From positions 16,751 through 80,750 of the forward strand of contig DLAL01000070.1 in assembly GCA_002493945.1 (NCBI GenBank): a stretch of DNA of 64,000 bases. The letters run 5' to 3'. The position numbers were made by a program, and so were the translations under genes. This document shows positions 36,246-44,467 of this stretch, in pieces. The stretch's first letter is position 1, and every line of letters begins with the position of its first letter. Source of the DNA: Porphyromonadaceae bacterium UBA7048. GTDB lineage: Bacteria > Bacteroidota > Bacteroidia > Bacteroidales > Muribaculaceae. A model generated the notes under the pieces. The model saw only the letters and a program-made list of their open reading frames with translations, was not told where the DNA came from and searched no databases.

Positions 36246-37076
36246 ATGAAAAAACTCCTGCTTCGAGGCGCCACAGGCGCAGTATATGTGGCGCTGATTG
36301 TCGGCGCCATCCTGGGCGGTCTGCCGTGGTTCACGGCTCTTATGTCGCTCTTCACCGTTCTGGCGGTTCTCGAATTCACCAAGGTCGTAAACGGCGGTCT
36401 TCAGACACACGGCACGGCGCCGCTCTCCACCGCCGTCGACGTGCTGGCGGCTCTCGCTATAGTCAACCTGGTGAATCTCTTCAATTTTCCCTCCTGGCTC
36501 AGCATGACAGTTGTGGCCGCAGCCGCAGTCTATCTGCCCCTGCGCTTCACCATAGCCCTCTACGACAAGCGCCCCGAAGCCTTCCGCTGCGCCGCCTGGT
36601 CGGTGCTCGCGCTGGCCTACATAGCAGTGCCGCTGTGCATGGTGTGCATGCTCTACGCCGACCGTCCCTCGGCGCCTATGCTCGTGCTGGCCATGTTCGT
36701 CATGATCTGGCTCAATGACACCGGCGCATACCTCGTCGGCTCGGCCATCGGACGTAACAAGCTCTTCGAGCGTCTTTCGCCCAAGAAGTCGTGGGAAGGG
36801 TTCTTCGGCGGACTGGTATTCGACATCGCCGCCGGAGCGGCATGCCACTGGCTCATTCCCGGCGTTCCCTTCGGACTTGCCGGATGGATAGGTTTCGGCA
36901 TCATGGTGTGTCTGCTCTCCACATGGGGCGACCTCTTCGAGTCGCTTATGAAGCGCAGCATGCACATCAAGGATTCGGGCAACATCATACCGGGCCACGG
37001 CGGTATCCTCGACCGCATCGACTCGCTCCTCTTCGTAGCCATAGGCTCGTTCGTCTATTATAATTTCTTCTTTTAA
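36246..37076 (+). CDS. cdsA: Phosphatidate cytidylyltransferase
   Basis: This 276-residue polytopic membrane protein carries the CDS signature near the C-terminus: SLMKRSMHIKDSGNIIPG followed by HGGILDRIDSLLF, with the PGHGG and DRxD acidic pair that bind metal and CTP. CdsA makes CDP-diacylglycerol, the precursor of phosphatidylethanolamine and phosphatidylglycerol. About eight hydrophobic helices precede the motif. It follows the TPR-like gene by 10 bp and precedes the Smr gene by 15 bp. Confidence 0.95.
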   Translation: MKKLLLRGATGAVYVALIVGAILGGLPWFTALMSLFTVLAVLEFTKVVNGGLQTHGTAPLSTAVDVLAALAIVNLVNLFNFPSWLSMTVVAAAAVYLPLRFTIALYDKRPEAFRCAAWSVLALAYIAVPLCMVCMLYADRPSAPMLVLAMFVMIWLNDTGAYLVGSAIGRNKLFERLSPKKSWEGFFGGLVFDIAAGAACHWLIPGVPFGLAGWIGFGIMVCLLSTWGDLFESLMKRSMHIKDSGNIIPGHGGILDRIDSLLFVAIGSFVYYNFFF

Positions 37077-37091
37077 GAGTTACTTCAGAAA

Positions 37092-38249
37092 ATGGCAGTA
37101 AAAGTAGGAGATACAGTACGTTTTCTCAACACTACCGGCGGCGGCCGCGTCACGCGCATAGCCGACGGCCTGGCATACGTCGACGACGACGGCTTCGAGA
37201 CTCCTGTCCTCATACACGACTGTGTCGTGGTGGGCGACGCTCCCGTATTCGGCAATCCGTCGGCTCCGGCCAAGAGCAAGGAAGCCGCATCGCCCAAGAG
37301 TGCTCCGGCAGCTCCTGCGCCCAAAGTCCGCATATCCGAACCGACACAGCTCCCCGTGGTCGAAACCGCGGGCGGCGACGTGCTGAACATCGTCGTCGGC
37401 TTCGAGCCGCTTGACATCAAGTCGCTGTCGCAGTCGGACTTCGACGCATACGTGGTCAACGATTCGAACTACTATCTGTTCGTCAGCATAGCCACACGCT
37501 CGCGCGACTCCCGCGAGTGGCAGCACCGCTACGACGGTGTGATCGAGCCTAACATCCAGGAGTACGCGTTCACGCTCGGACAGGCCGACCTGCCGTCGTT
37601 CGACCGTCTGTCGGTGCAGTACACAGCCTTCAAGCGCGACCGCGACTATGAGGCCAAAGCGCCGGGCGACGTCGACATCAGGGTCGATGCCACCAAGTTC
37701 GCCAAGCTGCACTGCTTCAGGCCGAACCCGTACTTCGACGGACCGGTGATAGCCTTCGACATCAGCGTCGACGACCGCGTGCAGACCGACACGATGCCTG
37801 CCATCGACGCCCGTGCCCTCGAACAGGGCATGAAGGAGAAGCGCCGCGACCTCTCCTCGCAGCAGCATGCCGCACCGCGACAGTCGAAGCCGTCGCACCG
37901 CGACGACAGTCCGATAGTGGTCGACCTTCACGCTTCCGAGCTCCTCGACACCACCGCCGGACTCTCCCCGGCCGACATCCTCAATATGCAGATTGACCGT
38001 TTCTCCGAAGTGATGAACGCGCACCTCCGCGCTCCCGGCACAAAGATTGTGTTCATCCACGGCAAAGGCGAGGGAGTGCTGCGTCAGGCTCTGATGAAGG
38101 AGCTGAACCACCGCTACAAGGGACACGACGTGCAGGACGCCTCCTTCCGTGAGTACGGATTCGGAGCCACGCAGGTCACCATACGTCCTGTGCTGCCGAC
38201 TGACACACCCGCGCCTGTTCAGCCGAAGAAACGTAAGCAACGCCGATGA
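37092..38249 (+). CDS. DUF2027 plus Smr domain protein
   Basis: This 385-residue protein starts with a small barrel (KVGDTVRFLNTTGGGRVTRIADGLAYVDDDG) like the N-terminal segment of MutS2-like Bacteroidetes proteins. A Pro/Ala/Lys-rich linker follows, then the central DUF2027 beta domain (about residues 95-235) and a C-terminal Smr domain with VVDLHASEL and FIHGKGEGVLRQAL. Smr domains are nucleic-acid nicking or ribosome-associated endonuclease modules; the catalytic D-x-H and HGxGxG motifs are intact. The role of the combined protein is not known. Overlaps the next gene by 4 bp. Confidence 0.85.
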   Translation: MAVKVGDTVRFLNTTGGGRVTRIADGLAYVDDDGFETPVLIHDCVVVGDAPVFGNPSAPAKSKEAASPKSAPAAPAPKVRISEPTQLPVVETAGGDVLNIVVGFEPLDIKSLSQSDFDAYVVNDSNYYLFVSIATRSRDSREWQHRYDGVIEPNIQEYAFTLGQADLPSFDRLSVQYTAFKRDRDYEAKAPGDVDIRVDATKFAKLHCFRPNPYFDGPVIAFDISVDDRVQTDTMPAIDARALEQGMKEKRRDLSSQQHAAPRQSKPSHRDDSPIVVDLHASELLDTTAGLSPADILNMQIDRFSEVMNAHLRAPGTKIVFIHGKGEGVLRQALMKELNHRYKGHDVQDASFREYGFGATQVTIRPVLPTDTPAPVQPKKRKQRR

Positions 38250-39040
38250 TACTCTACTTCACCGGTACGGGAAACACGCGCCGGGCAGCCCTCCGGCTGG
38301 GACGGCTGCTCGGCGATGACTGTATAAGGGTGCTTACCGCAGCCGAGCTTCGAGAGCCCGACCGTGCGGTCATCGAAGTTCCCGAAGGGCACAAGCGTCT
38401 CGTATGGGCGTTCCCTACCTATTCGTGGGGCATACCGCCTGTAGTGGCAGAAGTTATGAAGCGCGCACGGATAGGCAGACGCGCCTCGGCGGCCACACAC
38501 ATCATGCTCACCACCTGCGGCGATGACATGGCCTACACCGACAGGCAGTGGCGCCGCATCATGCACGGCCGCGGACTCGCCGCGGCCGGGGCCTACGCCG
38601 TGGTCATGCCCAACACGTATGTGCTGATGAAAGGCTTCGACGTCGACGCCCCCGAAGTGGCGCAGGCCAAACTCGACGCTTCCGACGATGCCATAGGCCG
38701 TATAGCCGCGCAGATACTCGCAGAGACACCGGGCGACATCACCGTCCGTCTGGGATGGTCGCGCGTGAAGTCGGGCATCATCTACCCGTGGTTCATCCGC
38801 TACGCCATGTCGCCGCGCCCCTTCCACAGCACCGAAGGCTGCATCTCATGCGGACTGTGCGCACGCTCGTGTCCGATGGACAATATCGTGATGAACTCCG
38901 GAGGACGCCCCGAGTGGCACGACAGCTGCGCGCTGTGTCTCCGCTGCTACCACGTCTGTCCGCGCCATGCCGTAGCTTACGGGAAAGCAACCTCCGGAAA
39001 AGGTCAGTATCTCGAATCCTCAGACAGGAACCGCCCATAG
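38246..39040 (+). CDS. EFR1-type flavodoxin/ferredoxin fusion protein
   Basis: The 264-residue protein opens with a flavodoxin-like fold (ILYFTGTGNTRRAALRLGRLLGDD, and FPTYSWGIPPVVAEVMKRA) and ends with two 4Fe-4S ferredoxin motifs: CISCGLCARSCPMD and CALCLRCYHVCPRHAV. This EFR1 family architecture is common in anaerobes; FMN-to-Fe-S electron transfer is inferred. Its last 37 bp overlap the convergent beta-lactamase gene. Confidence 0.88.
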   Translation: MILYFTGTGNTRRAALRLGRLLGDDCIRVLTAAELREPDRAVIEVPEGHKRLVWAFPTYSWGIPPVVAEVMKRARIGRRASAATHIMLTTCGDDMAYTDRQWRRIMHGRGLAAAGAYAVVMPNTYVLMKGFDVDAPEVAQAKLDASDDAIGRIAAQILAETPGDITVRLGWSRVKSGIIYPWFIRYAMSPRPFHSTEGCISCGLCARSCPMDNIVMNSGGRPEWHDSCALCLRCYHVCPRHAVAYGKATSGKGQYLESSDRNRP

Positions 39041-39924
39041 ACCAGCTTCGAGATATCGGCTATCACAGCCGACGCCTCGTCCTCTGTTCCGCGGAAGTCG
39101 CGGATAAACACCGCCAGCGCATAGTCCCTGCCGTCAGGCAGCCTGAAATATCCCACGTCATTGTGAGCTACCAGTTCTCCGGCATCGTTGCGGTAGCCGC
39201 TTCCGGTCTTGTGCCCGAAGAGAACGCCCTGAGCATCCGCTACGGCGGCACCGAGGCGGTCATGTCCGGTGGTGACGGTCAGCAGCGCGCTCCTGATGGA
39301 ATCCTGTGTCGCAGAACCGATGATGTCAGAAGTGAAGACCTGACGTATCAGCAAGGCGGCCGAGAGCGGCGATGTATAGTTGAGATAGCTCAGACTGTGC
39401 TCGCGCTTCATCTCAGCCTCCGAATATAATATCTGAAAACTCGTATCGGCCGCGACTGACTTCACGAAACGGTATGTATCGGCCGGAGAGGATATGTGCG
39501 AGAAGAGAAGATTGCTGGCGTTGTTGTCGCTCGATGTCACGGCATATCTGATGAGTTCGCCGACACTCACATCGAAGTCACCGTTTCCGTAGACTTTCAG
39601 CATCGGGCTCCACGTGTGTGGGTCGAGTTCGTCGGCGCGGACAGACAGAACGCTGTCCAATGACGCTCCGGCGCGTTCGACGGCAGAGCCGGCGGCGAGG
39701 GCCTGATGGAGCTTGAACACACTCATCATGGGATAGGCCACACCATTATTGACGGTCACTGTGTCGAGGTCGCTGACGAATGCTATGCCGACCATGCCCG
39801 GCACAGAGTCAGCGATGGCATACAGACTGTTCTCAAGGCGCTCATGGCTGATATTCGGGCAGTCTCGGCAAGCGGCAAGAAGGAGGGAGGACGCAAGGAA
39901 GCTACAAGGCAGCAGGTTCTTCAT
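39004..39924 (-). CDS. Class A (subclass A2) beta-lactamase, predicted lipoprotein
   Basis: Start at the third Met (39924): the first two candidates (39957, 39939) lie in or too close to the -7 box, and this one gives a lipoprotein signal (lipobox LAAC, Cys19). The 306-residue product has all class A motifs: Ser68-x-x-Lys71 in MMSVFKLHQAL, SDN at 132-134, the A2-type EAEM...YLNYTSP omega-loop region (Glu169 or Glu171 as the general base) and KTG at 239-241 in GHKTGSGYRN. Subclass A2 contains CfxA, CepA and CblA of Bacteroidetes and PER/VEB. Penicillin or cephalosporin hydrolysis is expected; spectrum unknown. Confidence 0.9.
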   Translation of the reverse strand: MKNLLPCSFLASSLLLAACRDCPNISHERLENSLYAIADSVPGMVGIAFVSDLDTVTVNNGVAYPMMSVFKLHQALAAGSAVERAGASLDSVLSVRADELDPHTWSPMLKVYGNGDFDVSVGELIRYAVTSSDNNASNLLFSHISSPADTYRFVKSVAADTSFQILYSEAEMKREHSLSYLNYTSPLSAALLIRQVFTSDIIGSATQDSIRSALLTVTTGHDRLGAAVADAQGVLFGHKTGSGYRNDAGELVAHNDVGYFRLPDGRDYALAVFIRDFRGTEDEASAVIADISKLVYGRFLSEDSRY

Positions 39925-39954
39925 ACTTCGGTCATTCATTGAGTTTAACGGCCG

Positions 39955-39985
39955 CAAAATTACTAATAATCCTCAATAACGCAAA
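39955..39985 (-). promoter_or_regulatory. Promoter of the beta-lactamase gene
   Basis: On the - strand TTTG (39985-39982), 19 bp, TAATTTTG (39962-39955) is an exact consensus match. The -33 box lies in the terminator T-run of the upstream lipoprotein gene. Confidence 0.75.
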
Positions 39986-40034
39986 AACAGGCAGCATGCC
40001 TGAAGTCGCGGAGACTTCGGGCGCGCTGCCTGTT
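39986..40034. terminator. Bidirectional terminator between lipoprotein and beta-lactamase genes
   Basis: AACAGGCAGC (39986-39995) pairs with GCTGCCTGTT (40025-40034). Inside, CTGAAGTC and GACTTCGG extend the stem. Runs of T follow on both strands (TTTT on +, AAAAA preceding on +), so it can end transcription from either side. Confidence 0.75.
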
Positions 40035-40058
40035 TTATATTAAGAGTCAAACTTAGGT

Positions 40059-40529
40059 CTACTGGTTGAGGCTCGCCTTCACCGAGAAAGCGGCTTCGCC
40101 TGCATCGGGCATATCGGTCTCGGATTCGACTACTTCGACACGGAATCCGACGACTGCCGTAGCGAGTTCCTTGTCGACAGCCGCTACAGGGCACTGTACG
40201 TCGAGGCTGTGCTGGCCGGCGGGAGTCTGCGGAACGATGTAGAGATTGAACGGGAACGGAGGTACGAGCGAAACGCCCACGGGATAACCGTCCCAGTAGA
40301 ATCCGGCAGAGGTGATGATGGCGGCCTTGCCTTCCTCGCGGTTGGTCACTGTTATCGATGTAATCTTCAGCGTATCTCCGGCCACGACGTACAGCTTGCC
40401 GTCGTCGCCGCGTACGGCATTCTCGAACTGGAAGCCGAAGTCAACGTCAGGTAGATCTTTGTCATCGCAGCAGGAAGCCACCGTGATGAGCGCGAGCAGC
40501 GGAAGGAGGAGAGAGAATAACTTTTTCAT
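40059..40529 (-). CDS. Small lipoprotein of unknown function
   Basis: This 156-residue protein has a lipoprotein signal (LLPLLALITVASC, lipid-modified Cys followed by Cys-Asp-Asp) and a beta-rich mature part with GDTLKITSITVTNREEGKAAIITSAGFYWDG and VPQTPAGQHSLDVQC, resembling a DUF4625-like Ig fold. It follows clpB on the same strand, 41 bp away, and is closed by a strong terminator. No enzymatic motif; function unknown. Confidence 0.72.
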   Translation of the reverse strand: MKKLFSLLLPLLALITVASCCDDKDLPDVDFGFQFENAVRGDDGKLYVVAGDTLKITSITVTNREEGKAAIITSAGFYWDGYPVGVSLVPPFPFNLYIVPQTPAGQHSLDVQCPVAAVDKELATAVVGFRVEVVESETDMPDAGEAAFSVKASLNQ

Positions 40530-40570
40530 CGTTGTGTTCTAAATTGTCATTTTGATTAAACGGGTGTTTG

Positions 40571-43162
40571 TCAGTTGCGGAATATCAGTCCGTCGCCTTC
40601 GACATCTATCTCTATCGGCTTGGTGCGGTCGACTTTCTGTGCGAGGATGTCCTTGGACAGCTGGTTGAGCACAAGTCTGTGGATGGCACGCTTGACGGGT
40701 CGGGCGCCGAACTCGGGGTCGTATCCCTCGTCAGCCAGGAAGCTCAGAGCCTTCGGGGTGATGCGGAGTTCTATACCCGAATTCTGCTGGAGCATGCGCT
40801 GGATGCCGCGTATCTGCAGACCTACGATTTCCTCGATTTCGGTGCGGTTGAGCGGCGTGAACATTATAATCTCGTCGATACGGTTGAGGAACTCGGGGCG
40901 TATGGTCTCCTTGAGCATCTCGAGCACCTGCGTCTTGGTCTTCTCCACGGTCTCGTCCTTGTTCTCGGGAGTCATCGCGGCGAAATTCTCACGGATGAGC
41001 GACGAGCCCATGTTCGAGGTCATGATGATGATGGTGTTCTTGAAGTTGACGTTTCGGCCCTTGTTGTCGGTCAGTCGTCCGTCGTCAAGCACCTGAAGCA
41101 GGATGTTGAACACATCGGGATGCGCCTTCTCTATTTCATCGAAGAGCACTACCTGATAGGGCTTGCGGCGTACGGACTCCGTGAGCTGTCCGCCTTCCTC
41201 GTATCCGACATATCCCGGAGGCGCTCCGACCAGACGCGATACGGAGTGCTTCTCCTGATACTCGCTCATGTCGATACGCGTCATCATGTTCTCGTCGTCA
41301 AAGAGGTATTCGGCCAGCGCCTTGGCGAGTTCTGTCTTGCCGACACCAGTGGTGCCCAGGAAGATGAACGAGCCGATAGGACGCTTGGGGTCGTTGAGGC
41401 CGGCACGGCTGCGGCGCACTGCGTCGGCGATGGCTGCGATGGCTTCGTTCTGACCCACGACGCGGCTGTGGAGCTCTTCTTCGAGGTGGAGCAGTTTCTC
41501 CTTCTCGCTCTGCACCATCTTGTTGACGGGGATTCCGGTCCAGCGCGACACTACGTCGGCTATGTCCTCGGCATCCACTTCTTCCTTGATGAGGGCCTTC
41601 TCGCCCTGCATGGCGCGGAGCTGCTCCTGAATCTCGGCGATTTCCTTGCGTTTCTGCTCGATGCTCGAATAGCGGATTTCGGCCACACGGCCATAGTCGC
41701 CTTCGCGCTCGGCCTTGTCGGCCTCGAAGTTGAGCTGCTCTATGTCAATCTTGTTCTGCTGTATGCGGGCTATGAGCTCGCGCTCGGCCTTCCACTTGGC
41801 GGTGTAGGAGTTCTCTTCCTCGCGCAGTTCGGCTATCTCGCGCTCAATCTGCTCTACCCTTTCCTTCTCGCCCTCGCGCTTCATGGCCTCGCGCTCGATT
41901 TCCTTCTGCGCTATGCGGCGCGTGATGTCGTCGAGAGCCTGAGGCACGGAGTCAATCTCAAGTTTGAGTTTGGCGGCAGCCTCGTCGACAAGGTCGATGG
42001 CCTTGTCAGGCAGGAAGCGGTCAGTGATGTAGCGCTCCGAGAGCTGTACGGCGGCGACAATCGCCTCGTCGCGGATACGTACCTTGTGGTGGTTCTCGTA
42101 GCGCTCCTTCAGTCCGCGGAGGATGGCGATGGCGGCGTTCTCGTCGGGCTCGTCGACCATCACTTTCTGGAATCGGCGTTCGAGCGCCTTGTCTTTCTCG
42201 AAGTATTTCTGATACTCGTCGAGCGTGGTGGCGCCGATGCTGCGGAGTTCGCCGCGCGCCAGTGCCGGCTTGAGGATGTTGGCGGCGTCCATGGCGCCTT
42301 CGCCCTTGCCTGCTCCGACGAGAGTGTGGATTTCGTCGATGAAGAGGATAATCTCGCCTTCGGCCGAGGTCACTTCGTTGACGATGGCCTTCAGACGTTC
42401 CTCGAATTCGCCCTTGTACTTGGCACCGGCCACGAGGGCGCCCATATCGAGCGAGTATATCTGCTTGCTGCGCAGGTTCTCGGGCACGTCACCGCGGACG
42501 ATACGCTGCGCGAGTCCTTCGGCGATGGCCGTCTTGCCCGTACCGGGTTCGCCGATAAGCATGGGATTGTTCTTCGTGCGTCGGCTAAGTATCTGGAGCA
42601 CGCGGCGAATCTCCTCGTCACGTCCGATGACAGGGTCGAGCTTGCCCGACCGCGCACGTTCGTTGAGGTTCACGGCGTACTTCGACAGCGCGTTGTATGT
42701 ATCTTCGGCACTCTGGTCGGTCGCGGTCTTGCCCTTGCGGAGCTCCTCGATGGCGGCAAGCATCTCCTTGCGGTTGAGGCCGGCATCCTTGAGGATGGTC
42801 GATGCGGGCGAACTGATTTCGAATATGGCCAGAAGTATGGCCTCGAGTGTCACGTACTGGTCGCCGAGTTTCTTCGACTCGTCGATTGAGCGCTGAAGCA
42901 CATCATTCGACGTGCGGCTCAGATAAGGTTCGGCGCCCGATACCTTGGGAAGAGCATCGATGTCCGCATCTACCTGACGAGTGACCATGGCGGGGTTGGC
43001 GCCGATTTTCTGGAAGATGAACTTCACAACCGACTCTCCCTCGTCTATCACACCTTTGAGCAGGCACACCGGCTCTATCGACTGTGCGCCCGCGCCGCGG
43101 GTCACTTCGACAGCCTTCTGGATGGCTTCCTGCGATTTGATGGTGAAATTATTGAAATTCAT
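40571..43162 (-). CDS. clpB: ClpB, AAA+ disaggregase
   Basis: This 863-residue protein has an N-terminal Clp-N repeat domain and two AAA+ modules: Walker A GEPGTGKTAIAEGL near residue 205 and GTTGVGKTELAKAL near residue 605. A long charged coiled coil lies between them (about residues 410-530: RRIAQKEIEREAMKREGEKE onwards), the middle domain that contacts DnaK. The IGF-type loop of ClpA/X that recruits ClpP is absent. ClpB resolubilises aggregates with the DnaK system. A long open frame on the opposite strand is a shadow of this gene. Confidence 0.97.
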   Translation of the reverse strand: MNFNNFTIKSQEAIQKAVEVTRGAGAQSIEPVCLLKGVIDEGESVVKFIFQKIGANPAMVTRQVDADIDALPKVSGAEPYLSRTSNDVLQRSIDESKKLGDQYVTLEAILLAIFEISSPASTILKDAGLNRKEMLAAIEELRKGKTATDQSAEDTYNALSKYAVNLNERARSGKLDPVIGRDEEIRRVLQILSRRTKNNPMLIGEPGTGKTAIAEGLAQRIVRGDVPENLRSKQIYSLDMGALVAGAKYKGEFEERLKAIVNEVTSAEGEIILFIDEIHTLVGAGKGEGAMDAANILKPALARGELRSIGATTLDEYQKYFEKDKALERRFQKVMVDEPDENAAIAILRGLKERYENHHKVRIRDEAIVAAVQLSERYITDRFLPDKAIDLVDEAAAKLKLEIDSVPQALDDITRRIAQKEIEREAMKREGEKERVEQIEREIAELREEENSYTAKWKAERELIARIQQNKIDIEQLNFEADKAEREGDYGRVAEIRYSSIEQKRKEIAEIQEQLRAMQGEKALIKEEVDAEDIADVVSRWTGIPVNKMVQSEKEKLLHLEEELHSRVVGQNEAIAAIADAVRRSRAGLNDPKRPIGSFIFLGTTGVGKTELAKALAEYLFDDENMMTRIDMSEYQEKHSVSRLVGAPPGYVGYEEGGQLTESVRRKPYQVVLFDEIEKAHPDVFNILLQVLDDGRLTDNKGRNVNFKNTIIIMTSNMGSSLIRENFAAMTPENKDETVEKTKTQVLEMLKETIRPEFLNRIDEIIMFTPLNRTEIEEIVGLQIRGIQRMLQQNSGIELRITPKALSFLADEGYDPEFGARPVKRAIHRLVLNQLSKDILAQKVDRTKPIEIDVEGDGLIFRN

Positions 43163-43216
43163 ATAGTGTAGTTGATGAATTATTTCTGTTGACTTATAAT
43201 TTACATTTTAAACAAC

Positions 43217-43237
43217 CACAACTGTGCAATTGTTGTG
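43217..43237. repeat. Inverted repeat between clpB and sbcD
   Basis: CACAAC (43217-43222) and GTTGTG (43232-43237) with a 9-nt spacer, in the divergent clpB/sbcD intergenic region. It sits upstream of the sbcD promoter; operator role is a guess. Confidence 0.35.
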
Positions 43238-43244
43238 CCATATC

Positions 43245-43275
43245 TTGTGATTCTGCCAAAATAGCAGTACCTTTG
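43245..43275 (+). promoter_or_regulatory. Promoter of sbcD
   Basis: TTG (43245-43247, -33-like), 20 bp, TACCTTTG (43268-43275), an exact TAnnTTTG -7 box. The ATG is 22 bp downstream. Confidence 0.65.
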
Positions 43276-43297
43276 TGTCGGGAATAAATCACATAAG

Positions 43298-44467
43298 ATG
43301 CGAATCGTACACACTTCAGACTGGCATATAGGCCATCGGCTCAACGACTTCGACCGCACGGACGAATCCGCCGCCATGCTTGACAGCATCATCGGCCACG
43401 TGGAATCCGCACACGCCGACGCGCTGCTCGTGTCAGGCGACGTTTTCGACACGCCTCAGCCTTCGGCACAGGCTCAGAAACTCTTCGCATCGAAGATGAT
43501 GGAGCTTCGGAGGCGCTGCCCCCGTCTGCGCATCATAGTGACGGCAGGCAACCACGACAGCGCCACACGCCACGAAGCCGTCAATCCGCTGTGGGACGCC
43601 GTAGGCATCGACATGATAGGCACCGTATCGACCGACGACCTGCGCCACAACATCGTGGTCATCCCCGGCAAGGGCGTCATAGCCGCCGTACCCTACGTCA
43701 ATCCGCGCTTTCTGCCCGACGACTACTTCCGCCGCCTCATCGGTGAGGCCATGTCGATGAAGGAATCCGATACGCTTCCGCTCGTGCTGATGGCACATCT
43801 GCCCGTGACAGGCTGCGACAGCACCGGACACGATGCCGACGACGTCATCATAGGCGGTGTAGAAGCCGCCGTGCTCGCCGACCTCGGTGAAGGCTACGAC
43901 TACCTCGCCCTCGGCCACATCCACAAGGAGCAGACACTCAGCCCCAAGGCGCGCTACTGCGGATCGCCTCTGCCGATGGGATTCGACGAGAATTTCGAGC
44001 ATTTCATATCCGTCGTCGAGATTGACTCCGCAGGTGCCGCTCCGGCCGTGGAGCGATGCCGCATGGAGACTCCTGTTCCGCTTGTCACCCTTCCGTACGA
44101 CGGACCGGGCTCGTGGGACGACGCCATAGCGGCCATCGGCGCCCTCGACCCGCTCAGCCCGGCCTACATCCGCCTGCAGGTGACTGACGACGGCTCGATT
44201 CCGCCCGACGCGCGCAGCCGTGCGGCCGCTCTCTGCGAAGGCACGCAGCTCCGCATATGCACCATAAAGGCCGTGCGTCCCGAGCTACGCGGTAATGACG
44301 GGGAAGAAGACAGCGGCACTATGGACTTCGACCGCATACGCACCATAGCGCCGTCAGAGATAGCACGCATGTACGCCGCGTCCGAGGGCCGTGAGTTCGA
44401 TGCCGAACTTGCGGATATGTTCGCCCTGGCCGCCGCCAATGTCGAATCAGAAAACCGTCAGCGATGA
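43298..44467 (+). CDS. sbcD: SbcD, nuclease subunit of the SbcCD complex
   Basis: This 389-residue protein carries the full Mre11/SbcD metallophosphoesterase motif set: HTSDWHIGH at the start, VSGDVFDTP, VTAGNHDSATRHEAV, LMAHLPV and ALGHIHK, giving the two-metal active site. SbcD cleaves hairpin DNA and blocked ends with the SbcC ATPase. Length is slightly below that of E. coli SbcD (400). It overlaps sbcC by 4 bp. Confidence 0.95.
   Translation: MRIVHTSDWHIGHRLNDFDRTDESAAMLDSIIGHVESAHADALLVSGDVFDTPQPSAQAQKLFASKMMELRRRCPRLRIIVTAGNHDSATRHEAVNPLWDAVGIDMIGTVSTDDLRHNIVVIPGKGVIAAVPYVNPRFLPDDYFRRLIGEAMSMKESDTLPLVLMAHLPVTGCDSTGHDADDVIIGGVEAAVLADLGEGYDYLALGHIHKEQTLSPKARYCGSPLPMGFDENFEHFISVVEIDSAGAAPAVERCRMETPVPLVTLPYDGPGSWDDAIAAIGALDPLSPAYIRLQVTDDGSIPPDARSRAAALCEGTQLRICTIKAVRPELRGNDGEEDSGTMDFDRIRTIAPSEIARMYAASEGREFDAELADMFALAAANVESENRQR

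Noticed and set aside
35024..36382. 452-codon - strand frame opposite the TPR-like gene and cdsA
   Set aside because: The + strand genes form an overlapping operon with recognisable products; the antisense frame crosses a gene boundary.
37080..38240. 386-codon - strand frame almost identical in extent to the Smr gene
   Set aside because: Mirror of the DUF2027-Smr gene, which has clear motifs; no own signals.
40568..42889. 773-codon open frame on the + strand opposite clpB
   Set aside because: It is the exact antisense of the ClpB gene, whose protein is fully recognisable. High GC third positions keep the complementary frame open.
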